Of a DNA stretch of 64,000 nt, positions 48,655-62,800 are shown piece after piece. Within the stretch, counting starts at the first letter, position 1, and the number at the start of each line of letters is the position of its first letter. The stretch is taken from assembly GCA_947579665.1 (NCBI GenBank), contig OX388351.1, forward strand, positions 57,110,939 to 57,174,938, in the 5' to 3' direction. Below the pieces are notes generated by a model that saw only the letters and a list, made by a program, of their open reading frames with translations, had not been told where the DNA came from and did not search any database. The position numbers were made by a program, and so were the translations under genes. The stretch comes from Sympetrum striolatum. Taxonomy: Eukaryota > Arthropoda > Insecta > Odonata > Libellulidae.

Positions 48655-49331
48655 TTACTTTCTCCATATACGTAGTATAGAGAAAGTATTGTTTTCATGA
48701 AAAAAATCTATTTCGAGATTTCATCGGAAATACATGTTTTGGGTACCCCAAAACACGTTTTGACCATTTTCGGAATGATGTCTGTGTGTATGTGTGTGTG
48801 ATTGAGGGCGCTCTAACATAAAAACTATCAGTCGTATCAATGCCAAACTTTATATATAACACTGTGGTGGGTGCCGTCAGAGTTGATTAGTTTTTGGAGT
48901 ATATCGGCTAACCGAAAGTCGAGCTTTACTTTTCGAAGCTCTTTTCCGTTTTTGCAAAATATTTCCATTAATCTGATATTTAGGTATATACTATTATTTA
49001 TAAAAGTTTTAGAAAAGTTAATTTACTATAACTTTGTATGAAACATATTTTTCTACCACAGATTTTTTTAGGAGTTATTCATGAAATACTGATAAACCGG
49101 AAGTTGCTGATTATGTACTTTGTGGGTGCTGTGGGCGAAAGACCAATTTCATCGAACATGTCCCGAAAAACATTACTTATAATGTTTGTGAAGTAAAAGA
49201 TAATATGATATAAATTAATCACTTATCTTCCAAGTTTAAATTGAATATAGAGCTCGAAAATACTGTCGTACATAAATATTTACATCTTATACATGGGAAA
49301 AAATTATGTGCTGTCCACATCAGATTTTTTT
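48655..49331 (+). mobile_element. Helentron-associated (HINE/DINE-like) element, short copy
   Basis: Shares with the 38870 copy the 5' end TTACTTTCTCCATATACG and its hairpin (48657-48664 with 48680-48687), a short TG array (48781-48800), one unit of about 318 bp (48804-49121), a shared unique tail and the 3' hairpin ATGTG-CTGTC-CACAT (49306-49320), then CAGATTTTTTT. The inverse copy of the 5' end is degraded (49291-49305). Similarity stops outside these limits in both copies, which sets the boundaries. Confidence 0.6.
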
Positions 49332-49339
49332 AATTTAAA

Positions 49340-51080
49340 ATGGGATTTACAATTATTTTTGAAGTTTTAAACTGAAAATTTCCAAATTATTTTCTCAGAA
49401 TAAAGGCAAAAAGAATAGAACAAAGGGCATACAGTAAGATATTAAGAGAGGTGAATTATTATCAGTGAATAAAGGAGAAGGCAGATATGAAATTGGAAAT
49501 CAATACACACTCATAAGCGCTTTTAAACACTAAAGAAACTTAATTTTTCCGAGAAAACTCCATGAATACTGGATTGTGAGTGAAAGAGAGATGCCAAGTC
49601 AACAATGTTCTAAAAATAATTGTCAACAAAAAAATCATTAGAAGCAGTCACAGGAAACAGTGGACTCGACATTGATATAAAATTACAACTTTTTTCTTTA
49701 CCACTATTAATTTACTTCTATTTCATTTTTAGTCTATTTATAAGACATTGAAAAAATAGCAAGAATTTACACACATACATACAAAGGACTTTCTTTGGCG
49801 AAATTGGGACTTTCTAGTCCCATCTTCCATTTAACCAAAAACATTTACAAAACTTATGGCATAGTATATAAAAAATTCAAATCATATAACAAAATTTACG
49901 AAGAAATAAGAAGAAAAAAAGAATTTACGAGGACAAATTTATGTGGATTGTTAGAAGACGTCTCGGAAGGTACTTTGCGTACACGTGTGGAAATTATATT
50001 GCATTTATTGATCAATTTCTTATATTTTAATAATCATCAAGAAGTAGGAAATGCTAAATTCTTCACTTCTAATGCAGAAACGATTACGTAACTATTTTTG
50101 GTAGAATTTTTGCTTCGTCTATTGCAGAATAGATTTGATTCCAAATGATTCCTTTCTCTTAGTCATATCTAACGTGCCCTTGACTAAACGCACAATGATC
50201 TACGTCTATCCTAATTAGAAGATTAAACCCTTTTTCAAGGAAATCCCACAATGCTCAGAAGTAGTGGACGAGTATGGGGTCTATTATTATTTAAAATCCA
50301 CTTACTCTCTCAGAAAGACTCAGAAATCTCTTAGATTAACCGAACAAGATTTGCGAAGAGCCCACAAAAGTGGACACAAAATTCCCATATTAGACCAAGA
50401 TGCATTATTATATCACGAAACAATTTTTGAGGTGGTAAATGAGAAATGTTAATGCTCAATTATTCATATTTAAAATCAGTCAGGTACTTCGTTCAGCTTA
50501 TGTAAGTACTTAAATAAATAAGGAAAGCTATATGGTAGAATAGAAAACCGGGCATGTGCTGTTTGAAATTTCTGAATTATCTCTGAATATTTCATTTTAA
50601 AATTTCCGAATTCAAATTTTATACTTCAATATCAAATTAAAAGCCTTAGGGGAAAATATTAGTTTGATACATGATTATGAGGACGCATTTCTATGCTTGG
50701 GTTAAGAGTTTCATATTGCGTGGATTAAAATATGTAAACGTCAAAAAACGCAAAAGATGACGAATTGAGCGCGTGAGTAAACCTAGGCAAAATATTTTCC
50801 GTTTCATCCTAAATTGGAGTTATAGACGAGATTCTGAAACACATTCATTTTAAAGTTAGCTTTTTCCTGAAAAGGAGAGAACCATATTCGACTGTAGAGC
50901 TCCAGGTTACCCCCTTCAGGTTTAATCCACGAATATCCATTTTCAATATATCCGTAAGTACATGGATCAATAGGACATTTTCAAGATCTAAGAGAGAATC
51001 CAACTAGTTGTCCATTTATACTTTAGATAAACAAGTATTGAAATTAAAATTCGGATATTATAAAGAAGCATTCTGGACAA
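49340..51080. other. AT-rich sequence, no gene supported
   Basis: A 98-codon frame (49795-50091) has many Lys and Asn codons, as AT-rich DNA gives by chance, and no domain. Nothing else is seen. Confidence 0.35.
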
Positions 51081-51089
51081 CGTGATCCT

Positions 51090-52110
51090 GTCCCCGACAA
51101 ATCCCCGACACTAAACACCCATTTGCTAATTAATTCGGTCATATCCCCACTTCATAAGCCACGAGCTCTGAATTTCTGGAATACTTACGCTGATCACACG
51201 CCTACGCACTCCGAAAACATTCCTCTCCGCCTCCACTCCAACTAGCAACACACGCACAAGTAAACACACACGCTCTGTGCCACACCCTCTTTTTTCTCCT
51301 CACCCAATATCGCTCTCCTTCGTTCTCCCTTAAAATATATTCCCCTCATCTGCATCCTATCAATCAATACCTTCTCTACACTATCTTCCGACCTCCATCT
51401 TCCCTATTACGCTCTCAACTATGACTCCATATTTAATGGCCGCTCCTTCTCTATTCCTTGCACACCTTCATCCCCAAGCTTCTTCTTTCAGCATCTTAAA
51501 TTTATATTCCTTCCCTCCGCGAGCCCTTTCCGCTGCTGTACCCGACGGGTTTTATTTAGTATATCGCATAATACGCGTGTTCCTCCGCTTTTATTCCCTG
51601 CCTCCATTCTCTCCCAGCTTGCCTCTATCTGCCACTCCTCCCGTCCACTCTTTCCCGTAGCACTTTTTTATGCTCGATTACCTCCAGACTCCCTCACTCT
51701 TGACTATCTCCTCTGCTTTCACTTCCACTCCGCCCTTTTCCTCTCTGCACTCTTTTCCCTTTAACTTCCCCTTCCCATCTAATTAACGTCTCATCTCTTA
51801 ACTCATTTCTTCGCCACCTTAACATCTGCTCCCCGCCGCCTCTCCCTAACTGACCAACTTCTTCCGTAGCCTCGCCTCCGTAAGACATCTATACCTCGCT
51901 CCCAAATGGTGCCTTTGATTCCAAGTTTGCGTAACTGTGGAATGTGCTCCGCCTGTGAGAAGAAGGGGCCTCTTGCTCCATGAGGTTCTCCCATTTCCAT
52001 TTTTGAGGGATAGTTAGGGCCAAATTCTGCAGCACGAGTGTTTTTCTCTTTGAGGAATATTTTTCTCCTCGGATTCGTTCCAAATCTTTCCATACCTCGG
52101 TGGTTGGAAG
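51090..52110. other. One-kilobase pyrimidine-rich island
   Basis: The plus strand is strongly C/T-biased, with many TCTCC, CCTTC and CCGCC words. Frames open on both strands (51421-51660 plus; 51694-52188 minus, three overlapping frames). The strand bias, not coding, explains these frames. I see no gene. Confidence 0.45.
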
Positions 52111-52114
52111 ATCT

Positions 52115-55100
52115 TTTTTAACTTTAACCTTATTTTTTCTGCTCACACTCATACAATTAGGAAAAAATGTCTTATTTTTTCCACTCAAAGGTTATAGACA
52201 AAATTTTGTATTTAATTTAGCTTATCAAATATTTAATCAAGAATTTAATCATTCAACATATTTCCATAAGTCGGTGGTTGCCCGATTTTTCTAAAAATTT
52301 AACTATATTTTTCCTGCGAATACATATAAAATTTGGAATAAATACCTTGGTTTTCCATTTGAAGGTTATAGACAACAATAATTTAAATTATGCGTATGAC
52401 ACTTTATCAAGGAATTGAAAACCTTAATAAACAAGCTTTACCATAAAACAACTGAGTAAACTAGATGGACTATCACAGTTCACGCCGGTTCATCTAACTT
52501 GTTAACATAGCATTTAGTAACATTAAAACATTACCACACAAGCTTTGTTTACATAAATTTGCTCATAAATGTTTAAGTTAAATTATCAATGCATTAAGCA
52601 ATTATAAGACCACTTGAAATGCCATTAAACTACAAACAGTTATTATTAACACTAATTTCCATTAGAGACTGTACATAACTTCTTGATGGCGCTTATAGAA
52701 CAAAGGATAATTATTCATCATTGCATTCGAAATTAGCAATCATATTAATGGAGCAAATATGATCTTTGACATTTAATATTGAGAGGACAAATATTAACAT
52801 CTCTTGACATACGCCCACACTCGATGGAACACCTTTGGAAGGCCCACTTCGGGCTGTTTTCCCTGTAGTAAAATAAGCAGCATATCAGCATTGAAACATC
52901 AACATTGGGATTCTCAACAAATTCCCCTCGATCGAGAAATGATCAATTTCTTGCGTAACGAACAATATTAGAACAGGAGCGCATGAACCTAAAAGCGGCC
53001 ATCTACCGAAATGACGGCATTTAAAGAATCGGAAGATTCTCGCGTTTTAAAGGGAGCCGAACGGGACGCAAATTGCTCACGGCATCTGAAGATAATGCGT
53101 TCCGACATTCGCCTCCGCTATTCGAAAAGGAAAATTCACCCCAATTAGGGTAAGAAAAAGTATTCTACGCCGCAACAGCAGTGACGTTTTATCTCAAAGT
53201 ATGAGACGGGAGAAGAGGAACTGAGAGTAGCAGCTGCGGTAATATTCGTGCTATGAAAACGGGAGTAAAGTACTTCGTTTCGTGAATTGCCAAGTTAAAG
53301 AGTCGTAAAAAGCCTTAAGGTTAAAATTAACATTCCTCAGCAAGTTTGGCAGAATTCTAAAATAACATTTAGTACAAAGAACGAAAGACAGATGTACAGT
53401 TTCATAGGAAACGTCCCTGTGGAATTCTACCAGAATTTCTTGATGCTGGAATTCAAGTCTTTCAGATTTAAACAGGATACCATTTTTAAACATTGGTTCA
53501 TAGAATTATCAAATGTTTAACATTTAGGGTGTCATAATACCATCTCATATTCATATATTACTCCTACAATAAAAATGAGTGTTGGGATCTGAATATTAAA
53601 TCTGAAAGAGGAATTTTGGTAACTTGCGTGTGCAAAGTAATAAAGGAAACGTTGAAATTTTTCTTTCTAATATTATTTGTATTAAAAAAACATCAGGGTA
53701 AATAAATTGCAAAAATGAAATAATGACGAAATAAATATGCACGAGTATATACATCTTCCGAGGGTGTGAGTTAGACTTCTTTAAGAATTTCGAAAGAAAA
53801 TGAAGGATTTAGAAAACGTAAAACTGTTATTCGTAATGTTATCAATAGTTAGTTAGAAATGATAATAAATTATATTGATGAAAGGTAAATTTAAGGAATA
53901 TACGAAGTATATACAATTATCATGAATTAAATATGAAAAGGAATATTTCAAAAGTGTGCTGGGCTAAGGAATGTTACATATGAAAATCCTTCTAAATGGG
54001 AATATATTTTTGAAATTCGATTAAATAAGGTGAAATAAAAGAAATAAAAAACGCAAGCATAGTTGAAGATGTATAAAATAAAAAGTAATAGCAGTACTTT
54101 CAATCCCGGATTTATATTTAAGATTCGCGAGATTATCAAAAAATAACAAAGGATTAACGGATTATGACGAAACAAACAAGAATAATACAAGTTAACACGT
54201 GAAGGCGTATCCTACGTTGGAGAACAATGCACCCAGTAGATAGCAGAAAGTAGGAAATATTTAAATGCTCTCCGTCTCCAAATCCTCAAATTCCACTGCG
54301 CAATGCATAAATCCAGCGACACCTTCATAATTTAATTCACTACATTTATATCCGAATAATAATTAAAAGGAGCATCTGCTACTTTTGCGCACCTCGCTCT
54401 CCCCTCCCCCGTTTCTACCCTCTCATCCGTCTCTTTCAGTCTCTGGCCGGTGGGGAGGCCATTTTCGTATTAATCCCTATTCTCCGACGACACAGTTACA
54501 TCCCCGTTATTCTTGGTCCTTCCTCGCGTCTCTGAAAGTGAAAGAAAGCGAAGCAAGACACGGAAATAGCTTTTTTCTCCAAGAACAGAGCGCGATATTT
54601 TTGTTCGTCACTTTTCCCTCTTACCAAATTAAATTTCACAGAGCGACTCGAAACGCCGTACCGAATTTACACGGGTTTTCAAATTTCTCGCAGCGCTCCT
54701 TGGATGAATTGCGAACGGAAAGTTTCGACGATGAGAGAAGTGAAAATAGTCCGGGGTTTTGTCTCGGAATTTTGTCTCGAGTTTTTGTAAGGACGGCCAA
54801 CGTTTACCTTTCGTTTATACATTTTGCGATTCAAAGTTTTAAAGTAAATTAAAACTTCGCGCTCGTAACGCACTTTCCATTAAGCTTTCGACTCCTGACT
54901 TTTAGTGCTCGAGCGATGTTTCTAAAGAAATAACTGCAAGAATTCTTAAATCTCACCAGACGGAATGATGCATACGACGTTAACCATCGTATTCTATATA
55001 AATGTATGCTTTTGAGCAGTGGTGTAATGTGTAACTAATTTTAGCAAAATTCATTGAAAATAATACGAAAAACCTCCAGCGGAAGGTTCACAACGGGTAA

Positions 55101-56130
55101 ATTCCTTATGGTAGAATTCTTTTCTAAGATATATCACCGACTTAAAAGGAATGGTGAAGACAATTCAAAGTTATTTGTACTTGTGTAAACTAACTCACTG
55201 TTTAATTTGACGTAGCATCAATAGTTTGAAGAGAATTCTGATTGGTAGAGCCCGTTTTATAACAAAGGAAAAAGTAGTCAAATTTGATGATAATTGTTAG
55301 TTATCAATGATCAATAGATAAATAATTGACTATTGGAATTAGGCATTAATTTAATATTTCACTCGTAAAAATCATTGTATACCAAGTGATTTCTCCAAAA
55401 CTCAATCTTACGTCAACTTAAACAGAAAAATGTTTTTTTATCGACTTCTTCAACAAATAAACCTTCATTTTTCCTGAACTCCATCAATAGAAAGAAAGGT
55501 CTTTGTAATCCTTGTCATGCAGTCACTACTTTCGTTACTATCTCGATTCACAACTGTCTAAGTAACCAACATTTAAAGTCATCAGCTGATTGGGTTCTAT
55601 ACCATTAGCTACAGTAAATTTAGGAGAGACAACTAGGGAGGAAGTCGAACGAGATATTTTTCCTTGTTTCCTCACTGATACAGAGTTCTGTAATTAGAAA
55701 AATAAACCGTAAATGTAGCACAGTACACATAGGCAAACCTTTTAACTGCATGCAGTAATTAGTAACGATGATGGATGCCATTAATCTGTGCCACTCATAT
55801 CGCAGTATCCTTGGTATTAAACCAAGTATGAACCGAGATGTGAGATGAAAGACCCTTTCTATGAAAAATATTCAGTCATCTAAATAAAGTTAAATTATCT
55901 TGGCTATATTATAAAATTTTGCATTTTAATAAAAACCGTGACTTTATCTCATGCAGAAGATAAAGTAAGGAAGCTATTATTTACGAGCACGAATTACTGT
56001 GCTTGGATCTGGAAGAAAACTTTTATCTCTCTCCTGATTTTTAAGATAATGCGCAGCAAGGCAGGGGCCAGCATTATTTGCCGTACGGACACAATGTAAA
56101 ATGGCGAACAATTTTACTCAAGACTCGAGA
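52115..56130. other. AT-rich sequence with GC-richer patches at 52980-53280 and 54370-54860
   Basis: The patch at 54370-54860 holds a 155-codon plus-strand frame (54385-54852) starting near MRTSLSPPPFLPSHPS, with no recognised domain. The patch at 52980-53280 has no long frame. No splice structure stands out. Confidence 0.3.
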
Positions 56131-56392
56131 AATTTCTAATGACGTACCGCGTATTCTTTCCACTCAGTAACTGGAACGAGAGCTTTTTCTCATTCTCTAA
56201 TGCCCACTTGCTCTCTTTCCATCCGATGATTGCAGCTAAACTATTAGACCCTTTTGTTCGGACTGAATCGATTTGCAACGCTTGCCTTCAGGTGCTGAGC
56301 TTTGAAAATTCTCAACCTTTAGCCCTCTTCGCCGAGAAAATCCGGATGAGCAACGGGAGGTCAAGGGTTTGAATGCAATTGTACCGGAGGGT

Positions 56393-56706
56393 GATTTGCA
56401 TTCGTCAGCTGCAATTGCAATTGGACACTGACATTCAATGACGATCCAATTACCTCCGCTCTACCCACTAAAGATTTTCCAAGAAACTTTCATGTGCCGC
56501 ATCCAAATGAACGTTTGGAAATGCTCCCGAATGTGAAATCTTTCGAACGTAATGATTCCAACGTATTTACTGCCTCAACGCTAGCGCTCAGTGAAGATTC
56601 AATTGTTGATGCACCGTGTATTACAGATTTCCAAGGTAAAATGGCATGTGTTCCCAGTAAAAGAGAAATTATACATAGCTTCAAATGCAAAACCCATTTC
56701 AGGTAA
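56393..56706 (+). CDS. Candidate coding exon, unidentified product
   Basis: From just after an in-frame TGA (56390-56392) the frame is open for about 104 codons to TAA (56704-56706). The product looks ordinary for a protein: FNDDPITSALPTKDFPRNF, NERLEMLPNVKSFERND, then DAPCITDFQGKMACVPSK. A donor-like TTTCAG|GTAATG sits at 56702/56703, just before the stop. No strong acceptor marks the 5' edge. Minus-strand frames overlap it (56490-56690 and 56599-56802), so chance cannot be excluded. No domain is recognised. Confidence 0.22.
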
Positions 56707-56809
56707 TGCTTTTAGCTCATTTGCCACCTTGCTCCGAATATTATAGACAACAGGCATTGCTGCAAAAATTGGCAGCCCGTTATAACAACAGCGTTGATTC
56801 ATTTCGCGA

Positions 56810-59340
56810 TTTTATCATAAAATCCAATATTTTCTTTTAATGTTTACTACTTAACTATTTAGAATATATCTCTCGTTCTAGAGTAAATTAATTTTACCTG
56901 AGCCTCAAAAATGTCCATCAGATTGAATGACTTAATGGAAAGGGAATGATAAATAAATAATACTATGTTAGGATAAATCATAATATTTACTTTTCTAGCG
57001 AGCTGAAGAAAGTAGTTGGTAATTTTAGCTCGATACATAAATTATTTGCTGCATTGAACCTCGGGGAAAATTATCAGTTTCTGATCATTTTCGTTCGGTT
57101 AATGATTTATTTCGATAAATTTCAACTGTAACGCCCATGATAAAAAAATGCCCTAATTGACAATAATGGAGTTTGAAAAATTTATTATTGATTCTAATTC
57201 ACGTTAAACCAGGTAACAAAACAAATATAAAAAGTAATCAAAGTAAAACAACAGTATCTGTCCACTACTTCTACTTAATTATTGAATAATTTATCCATTT
57301 ACTACAGTTGCATCAATTAAAAAGGAGATTTGGAGAATTTTATATCGCATGATGCATATTCACAATGTATCAATTGTATCTGAAGGTCATATTTGTACTG
57401 GAAACTCCTCTAGCTTCTTTCCCTATCTATCTATATAAATGTGTCATACATGTTATTAATTTTCCTTGCTCCAAAATGCATCATATTTTTACCTAAATGC
57501 ATGCTTAGATCATTACAGACACTGCCAAGTGCAACATTACTATAGATAAATATGGGATATGGATGTCCGATAGGATTATATGTCCAATCCTCGCAGTTTC
57601 CGAAGTCATTACGAGGAAATCCCGGAAGAGGGCGTAGGTCTGCCAAGGCATTCAATGCAAAATCCTTTCGACATTAAATCACAGCAACGAAATTCAGCGT
57701 AATTGAAAGAGACGTTGGGAAAGATCGCAATGAAAATATTTGCCATCGCCCAGGCTTGCATATTAATGGTTTCCTAGCCTCTCTCCAGCCTTCCGTTTTA
57801 ATCTCCAAAACCACTTCCCTAAAGCGTCGAGCCTGATTACATTAGACATCCCAGGGCGGAGGGGGCGCGGCAGGTTATTGACTGTATTATAAATAGCCTA
57901 GGACAATCAAGCAGAAAGACAAGGGCGCGCCGATTCTACGCCCAGCAACGCATCACTAATTACGAAACTATTTGGGTTTTCGCGGATCTGTCGTAGGTAC
58001 ACAGATAAACCTCAAAAGAAGATGAACGTGTCTGTGAAGTATTCACCCAGAGAGTCGGTTGGCACCTCATCTACTCTAACATTAGTGACCAAGCTAGCTA
58101 GTAGGAGAAATGAGGCTTACTAGGCAGGATGGGGAGTGGGGTACTCTGCCCTCGCTTTTCTCACCCAGCCAGTATGCTATTAACGAAACATGGCCATGTA
58201 AATGAAGGATAGTGTCCACGAAAAACACTTTTCTTAGCATTAAATTAGAAGAGACTATAATTAGTGCAAGTGGAAGTATGTTCCTCTTTAATTATTGATA
58301 ATTTGTATCAAAATTGAAGGAGGAATTTGAACTCAAGCACAAAGCAAAATTTCACTTGCGAGAATTCATAAAAATACAAAACGTTGGCATTACCCGTATA
58401 AACGTTTTTGAGTCAAAGCAAAAGAAGTATCCTCATTTTAATATCACAGGATCATATTGACAGACACCTTACACTGAGAAAGTATCTGGATAAAAATCAC
58501 AGAGAAATCATTAAATCCATGTATCCGTATTCATAGTTTACATAGTAAGACTTAGCTGCAACTAAGTCGTAACAAAGTCTAAACCTTTTACTCATAGACG
58601 TTGTAAAGGCACTACAAAGCCTGAATAAGCATACTTCGCAACAAAGTTAGTTAATTAGTCACCAGTGACTCCTTGTCTTTGATTATCACTATGACTAGCC
58701 AACTATGATCAGACAAGCTGATGAAAGTTGAGTATGAATATCGCAATTTAGTAACTATTAGTTACTAGTTTGTAACCCTTAATAAGTACTAGAATATACA
58801 ATTTATAAGTGGGATTGATATAATTTATTAACTGAATATGAGATGAAACTAGGCTGAACTAGCGATGCAATTTGGCATAAATTAGGTATCCTTCATCAAG
58901 ATTCTAGTATAATGTATATTCTTGGAACGTCCATAGCTTTCCAAGTTCTCCTGAAAATTTCCACGTCAGTTACTGCAAACTAAGATTTAATAATACTGGA
59001 ATACTGTGCTATTTATTTTTCTGCTTTATCACAGCTGAAATATTAATTCCATATTCCTTTATATTAGGCGATGTTATTAAAATTCTAATATAGGTAAATA
59101 GGGCGTACTAATTTTTTCATCACTTCCTTGACAAAAGTTCTATGAATAGCTAGAGGATATTGTAATTTTTCTCGAGTAAACTTCGTGCAGGAAGCATTAT
59201 TAAAATTAATACTTCATTAATATCTATTACTAGATCTGTGTTTGCCAATCTTTGGGATGAGTTCCACCTATAGTACAATATGTCCCATTAGCTAGGCTAA
59301 ATTCAGAACGATTTACAATAAGGGCCTAAAGAGTACATAA
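56810..59340. other. Mostly AT-rich; GC-richer patch at 57570-57960 with TATA-like site
   Basis: A 74-codon minus-strand frame (57431-57655, with LADLRPLPGFPRNDFGNCED) has an acceptor-like TTGGCAG upstream but no known domain. TATAAATA occurs at 57890-57897 before a GC-rich segment, a weak promoter hint. Nothing else is recognised. Confidence 0.3.
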
Positions 59341-59341
59341 G

Positions 59342-59391
59342 TAATATCCACACGGCATGAAGGCCAATCTTAATAAGCCGTGTGGATATTA
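59342..59391. repeat. Perfect 15-bp inverted repeat with 20-base loop
   Basis: TAATATCCACACGGC (59342-59356) returns in inverse as GCCGTGTGGATATTA (59377-59391). It may be a tiny foldback element or a structured RNA site. No target duplication is obvious. Confidence 0.8.
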
Positions 59392-59399
59392 GCAAGTTT

Positions 59400-60590
59400 T
59401 TCTTCGCGCATTTAGAATTGATTCATAATTAATTTATCCTCATATAATATTTTATTACCAAGCGAGTTAAAAAATTTTCAGTTAAAAATTTCCATCATGT
59501 TCTTAAACAAAATACCCAATATTTGCAACAAATTTTGGCAACGTTGATACAATATTACTTAACATTAACACATATCCATTCTTTATGCTGATACATTACT
59601 AATAACAATAACTCAACTCAACATGGAACAAATATAATTTAGCTTAAACAATACAATTATTACAATACGTTCATTTTTCTATCTACAACATCTCAATATT
59701 TAAATACAATGATAAAACGTCCTTTTCGGGCAAAATTGTTATTGACTAAAAGACTCCTCTTCCATCAAACCATCGTCATGAATTGTAAAATAATAAATTT
59801 AAAGTAAAAGTAAGAGAAAAAATGGGAACTATGAATGTAAAAAGCCCATAGAGATTCTTAGAAAGTGAAAATCTAATGTAGGAGAGCATTGTTATCTACA
59901 AAAGGAAAACGCGCAAGAAAATGGGGATGTGAAAACATGCGCAATAGGATGGATCGAAAATCTCTTTTTTCGAAATCCGTCAACGGCCAGTGCTTAAAGT
60001 TTGTAGTTAGTGGTCCTTATAACATATAAAAAGTTTCAAATCGATCGAATTATGTCCTGAGACTGCGAATTTTAGTCAAAATTTTAAATTTTTGTGAAAA
60101 ATTTAAAAATTTTTCATTTTTTCCTGATGGTTTCTTAATGTTTCCGAAGTGATTTAATGGCAATAAAATACATATATTGCTTCGTAGTTGCTTAATATTA
60201 AAGATTTAATACTTTTTAATCAAGGAAAATGGATTCTCAGTTCGCCAAAATTCGTCAAAATACGCAAAATATACAGGAATCTTACGGATGTTGGTTAGAC
60301 AGTAGGGTGAGTCGGTTTGTCTTTTTTTCTGATAGAAATGTAATACCCGGCAATAGTGGAACACCCGCATTACTGATATAATTTTCTTTTCAAATCAAAC
60401 ACAATCTTTTTTGAGAATTTTTACCTCGAAGTTTCGAAATTTCAGCAAGAAACGATGAAATTGCGCAAACCTATCGATAGTAATGATTTAAAGATAAGAG
60501 GATGCATAGCAACTCAACATTTATTATCGAGCTAGGCAATAATCATTAGCTTAAAACTATACAGTACTACTAAACAGCTGTCGCCTATTT
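59400..60590. other. AT-rich sequence, nothing recognised
   Basis: A run of AAATTTTT-type words at 60075-60125 forms weak hairpins. I see no gene or known repeat. Confidence 0.4.
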
Positions 60591-60599
60591 AAAACAGTA

Positions 60600-61260
60600 C
60601 GCTAATGAATAGGTCAATCGCTCATTGTTTCCACCCTCTGCCGCACTCCGATGGGCAGCGCGGAGTTGGAACTAGAAATCTCTCGGAAGAAAAGAGTTGG
60701 TACGACTGCTTTGGTACGAAAATGTGCGGATGCGCCACTTTCCGGTACGCAGCGGCGGCAACTAGTCTCAGAATGAAAGGGCGAGAGATACTCATTAGTC
60801 TGATGGTTTGCGAAGATCAGTAGGGCGAGAGAGAAGATGGGAGGGCAAAATGGGCCCTTCAACGGAGTCTCCTGAGGGCCCGGAGGGGGGAAGGAGAACA
60901 GGGGGGAGGGGAAAGAGAGCTCGCCAATCGCGTAAGAGACAATGGAGCGCAGGTGAGTTAGAAAAAGAGAAGCGGAATGTTTGGAAGGCGCGAACGGGAG
61001 TGATGGAATGAACGAGGATATGGAGTTGGGAGAGGAGCGTAAAGGGAAACGATGAATAAAAGAAATCGACGAGCATAGAGAGGAAATCCGATTATAGGAA
61101 GAGCTACAATAACGGGAGGGAGAGAAGGCTTCATGTTAGAAAGCGAGCACATAATGGGGAGAGAGATTGAATGAAATGACACAATGGGACAAGTTTTAAA
61201 CCGTAACGGGAGGATGGCTTTCAATGCGCGGCTACTTTTAAGGAATCGACATGAGTCCCG
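60600..61260. other. GC-richer island, strongly purine-rich on the plus strand
   Basis: The stretch 60820-61200 is dominated by G and A (many GAGAG, GGAGG and GGGGG runs), which keeps several frames open on both strands (60605-61011 plus; 60614-61224 minus). The products have no recognisable domains. G runs near 60880-60917 could form secondary structure. It matches the mirror-image pyrimidine-rich island at 51090 in character. Confidence 0.45.
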
Positions 61261-61269
61261 CAGGATGTA

Positions 61270-62790
61270 GCGATTTTCGAAGTTGTTATCTAAGACATGA
61301 ATGAGTTTTTTTCTTTTTCAAAACCTCTCGTTCTTTCTCTCTCGAACTGCCTTCTTCGCAGAATTTCATATCATATTTTTATTGTTACTTGTATGTGCTA
61401 CTTTAACCAGAACAGTTTTGAATGAAAATTATTTCTCATTCACTGGTAGTGTTGCAAACCCGGTCCGAGATTTTTTACGGTGAGCATCCCAAAAAATATT
61501 TAACGTTCACGCTACGCAGCAAAATCCTTAAGCAAGTGCATTACATCCTAACTTGGTTAATGGGAAAGTTAATTTCTAATCCTGAACTTTTATTAACTTC
61601 TTCGTTTGGCTCAGTCTTTATTCAAATTTCAAACTGCCAGAGTGAGCACTTTTCCAAGCTATTTAAATGAAAATATCCAGAACTATTCAGAACGCAAAGT
61701 CTCTATGATTTTGTTACAAAATTTCGGATTCGAATAAAATTAAATCAGATTCAAATTACTTAAAAACTAATATATTTTATAATAGACGTTGCTAAATACA
61801 TGTTTACACCTCCTTCTAGAATTTCCAGAGCGAATCAATTAAGCCTAAAATAGGTCAGCAATATTTTTACGCTTTTGTTTGCTTAATTTAACTTTCCGAG
61901 TAGACGATTTTGCACCGAACTTATCACAAACTAAATCTTAGATGAGATTTTTTCCGTTATTTTTTGTGAATTTACGTTAATTTCGAAAATTGATGAAAGT
62001 ATTAAGGAGAAAATTTTCATAAACTTGGTAATGGTGAAAACACTACTGCTGCATTACAGTGAATACAATTCTAAAATATATAAATACCGCACTGAATACC
62101 TTAAATTTCATTATTAATCACACATCTCATCTAATATAAATAGCAGTCTAGCTATCGATTTTATTTTTATTCGGTAGAGCGTAATAGTGTTTATAATTCA
62201 AAAGCTACGACGCTGGTTTAAAGTTTAAAACCGGCAACTTATACATTTTTTGTCGTGTATGTATCTATATGAATTAAATATACATTCGTCAATATTAAAA
62301 CGTAGTACAACAGTAGGAAGAACCGATGAAAGGCTAAAACAACGCTTGCGAAGCATTCGGCTGAATTTTGCATTCAATTGCACAATCGCGATGCATTCTT
62401 TACGCCACTCGCGTGAGGGAAGTAAAAGAGATGAGAATTCAAACATAAAACCTAAGCGCGGATACTCTGGGAGATGAGGAAAGGAGAAATAAAAACAAGT
62501 GCAGTAGCGATGCGCACGGTGGACTCGAGTAATGAAGCATAGCAGAAAAGGCGCCGCGATGGTTTATCGTGGAAATGCGTGCTCATCCCTTTCAATTATT
62601 ATTCCTTTGTCTCGAATACGTGCACTGGAAAGAATAACTAACGGAGGAGGCATTAAAGATTTCGAGGCATTCCGTCTGGAGAAAATGAATTCCCTCAAAA
62701 CTTCTGTTTTAAATCAAGAACATTTTTCATGTGGCACTTCCTTTTCAATGCATTGTGGAAGAAATAATTATAACGGAGATGGTAGGAAAA
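61270..62790. other. AT-rich sequence with a modest GC-richer patch at about 62320-62720; no gene supported
   Basis: Frames of 60-90 codons on both strands around 62225-62795 overlap each other and show no domains. Confidence 0.35.
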
Positions 62791-62800
62791 TATGAAATTT

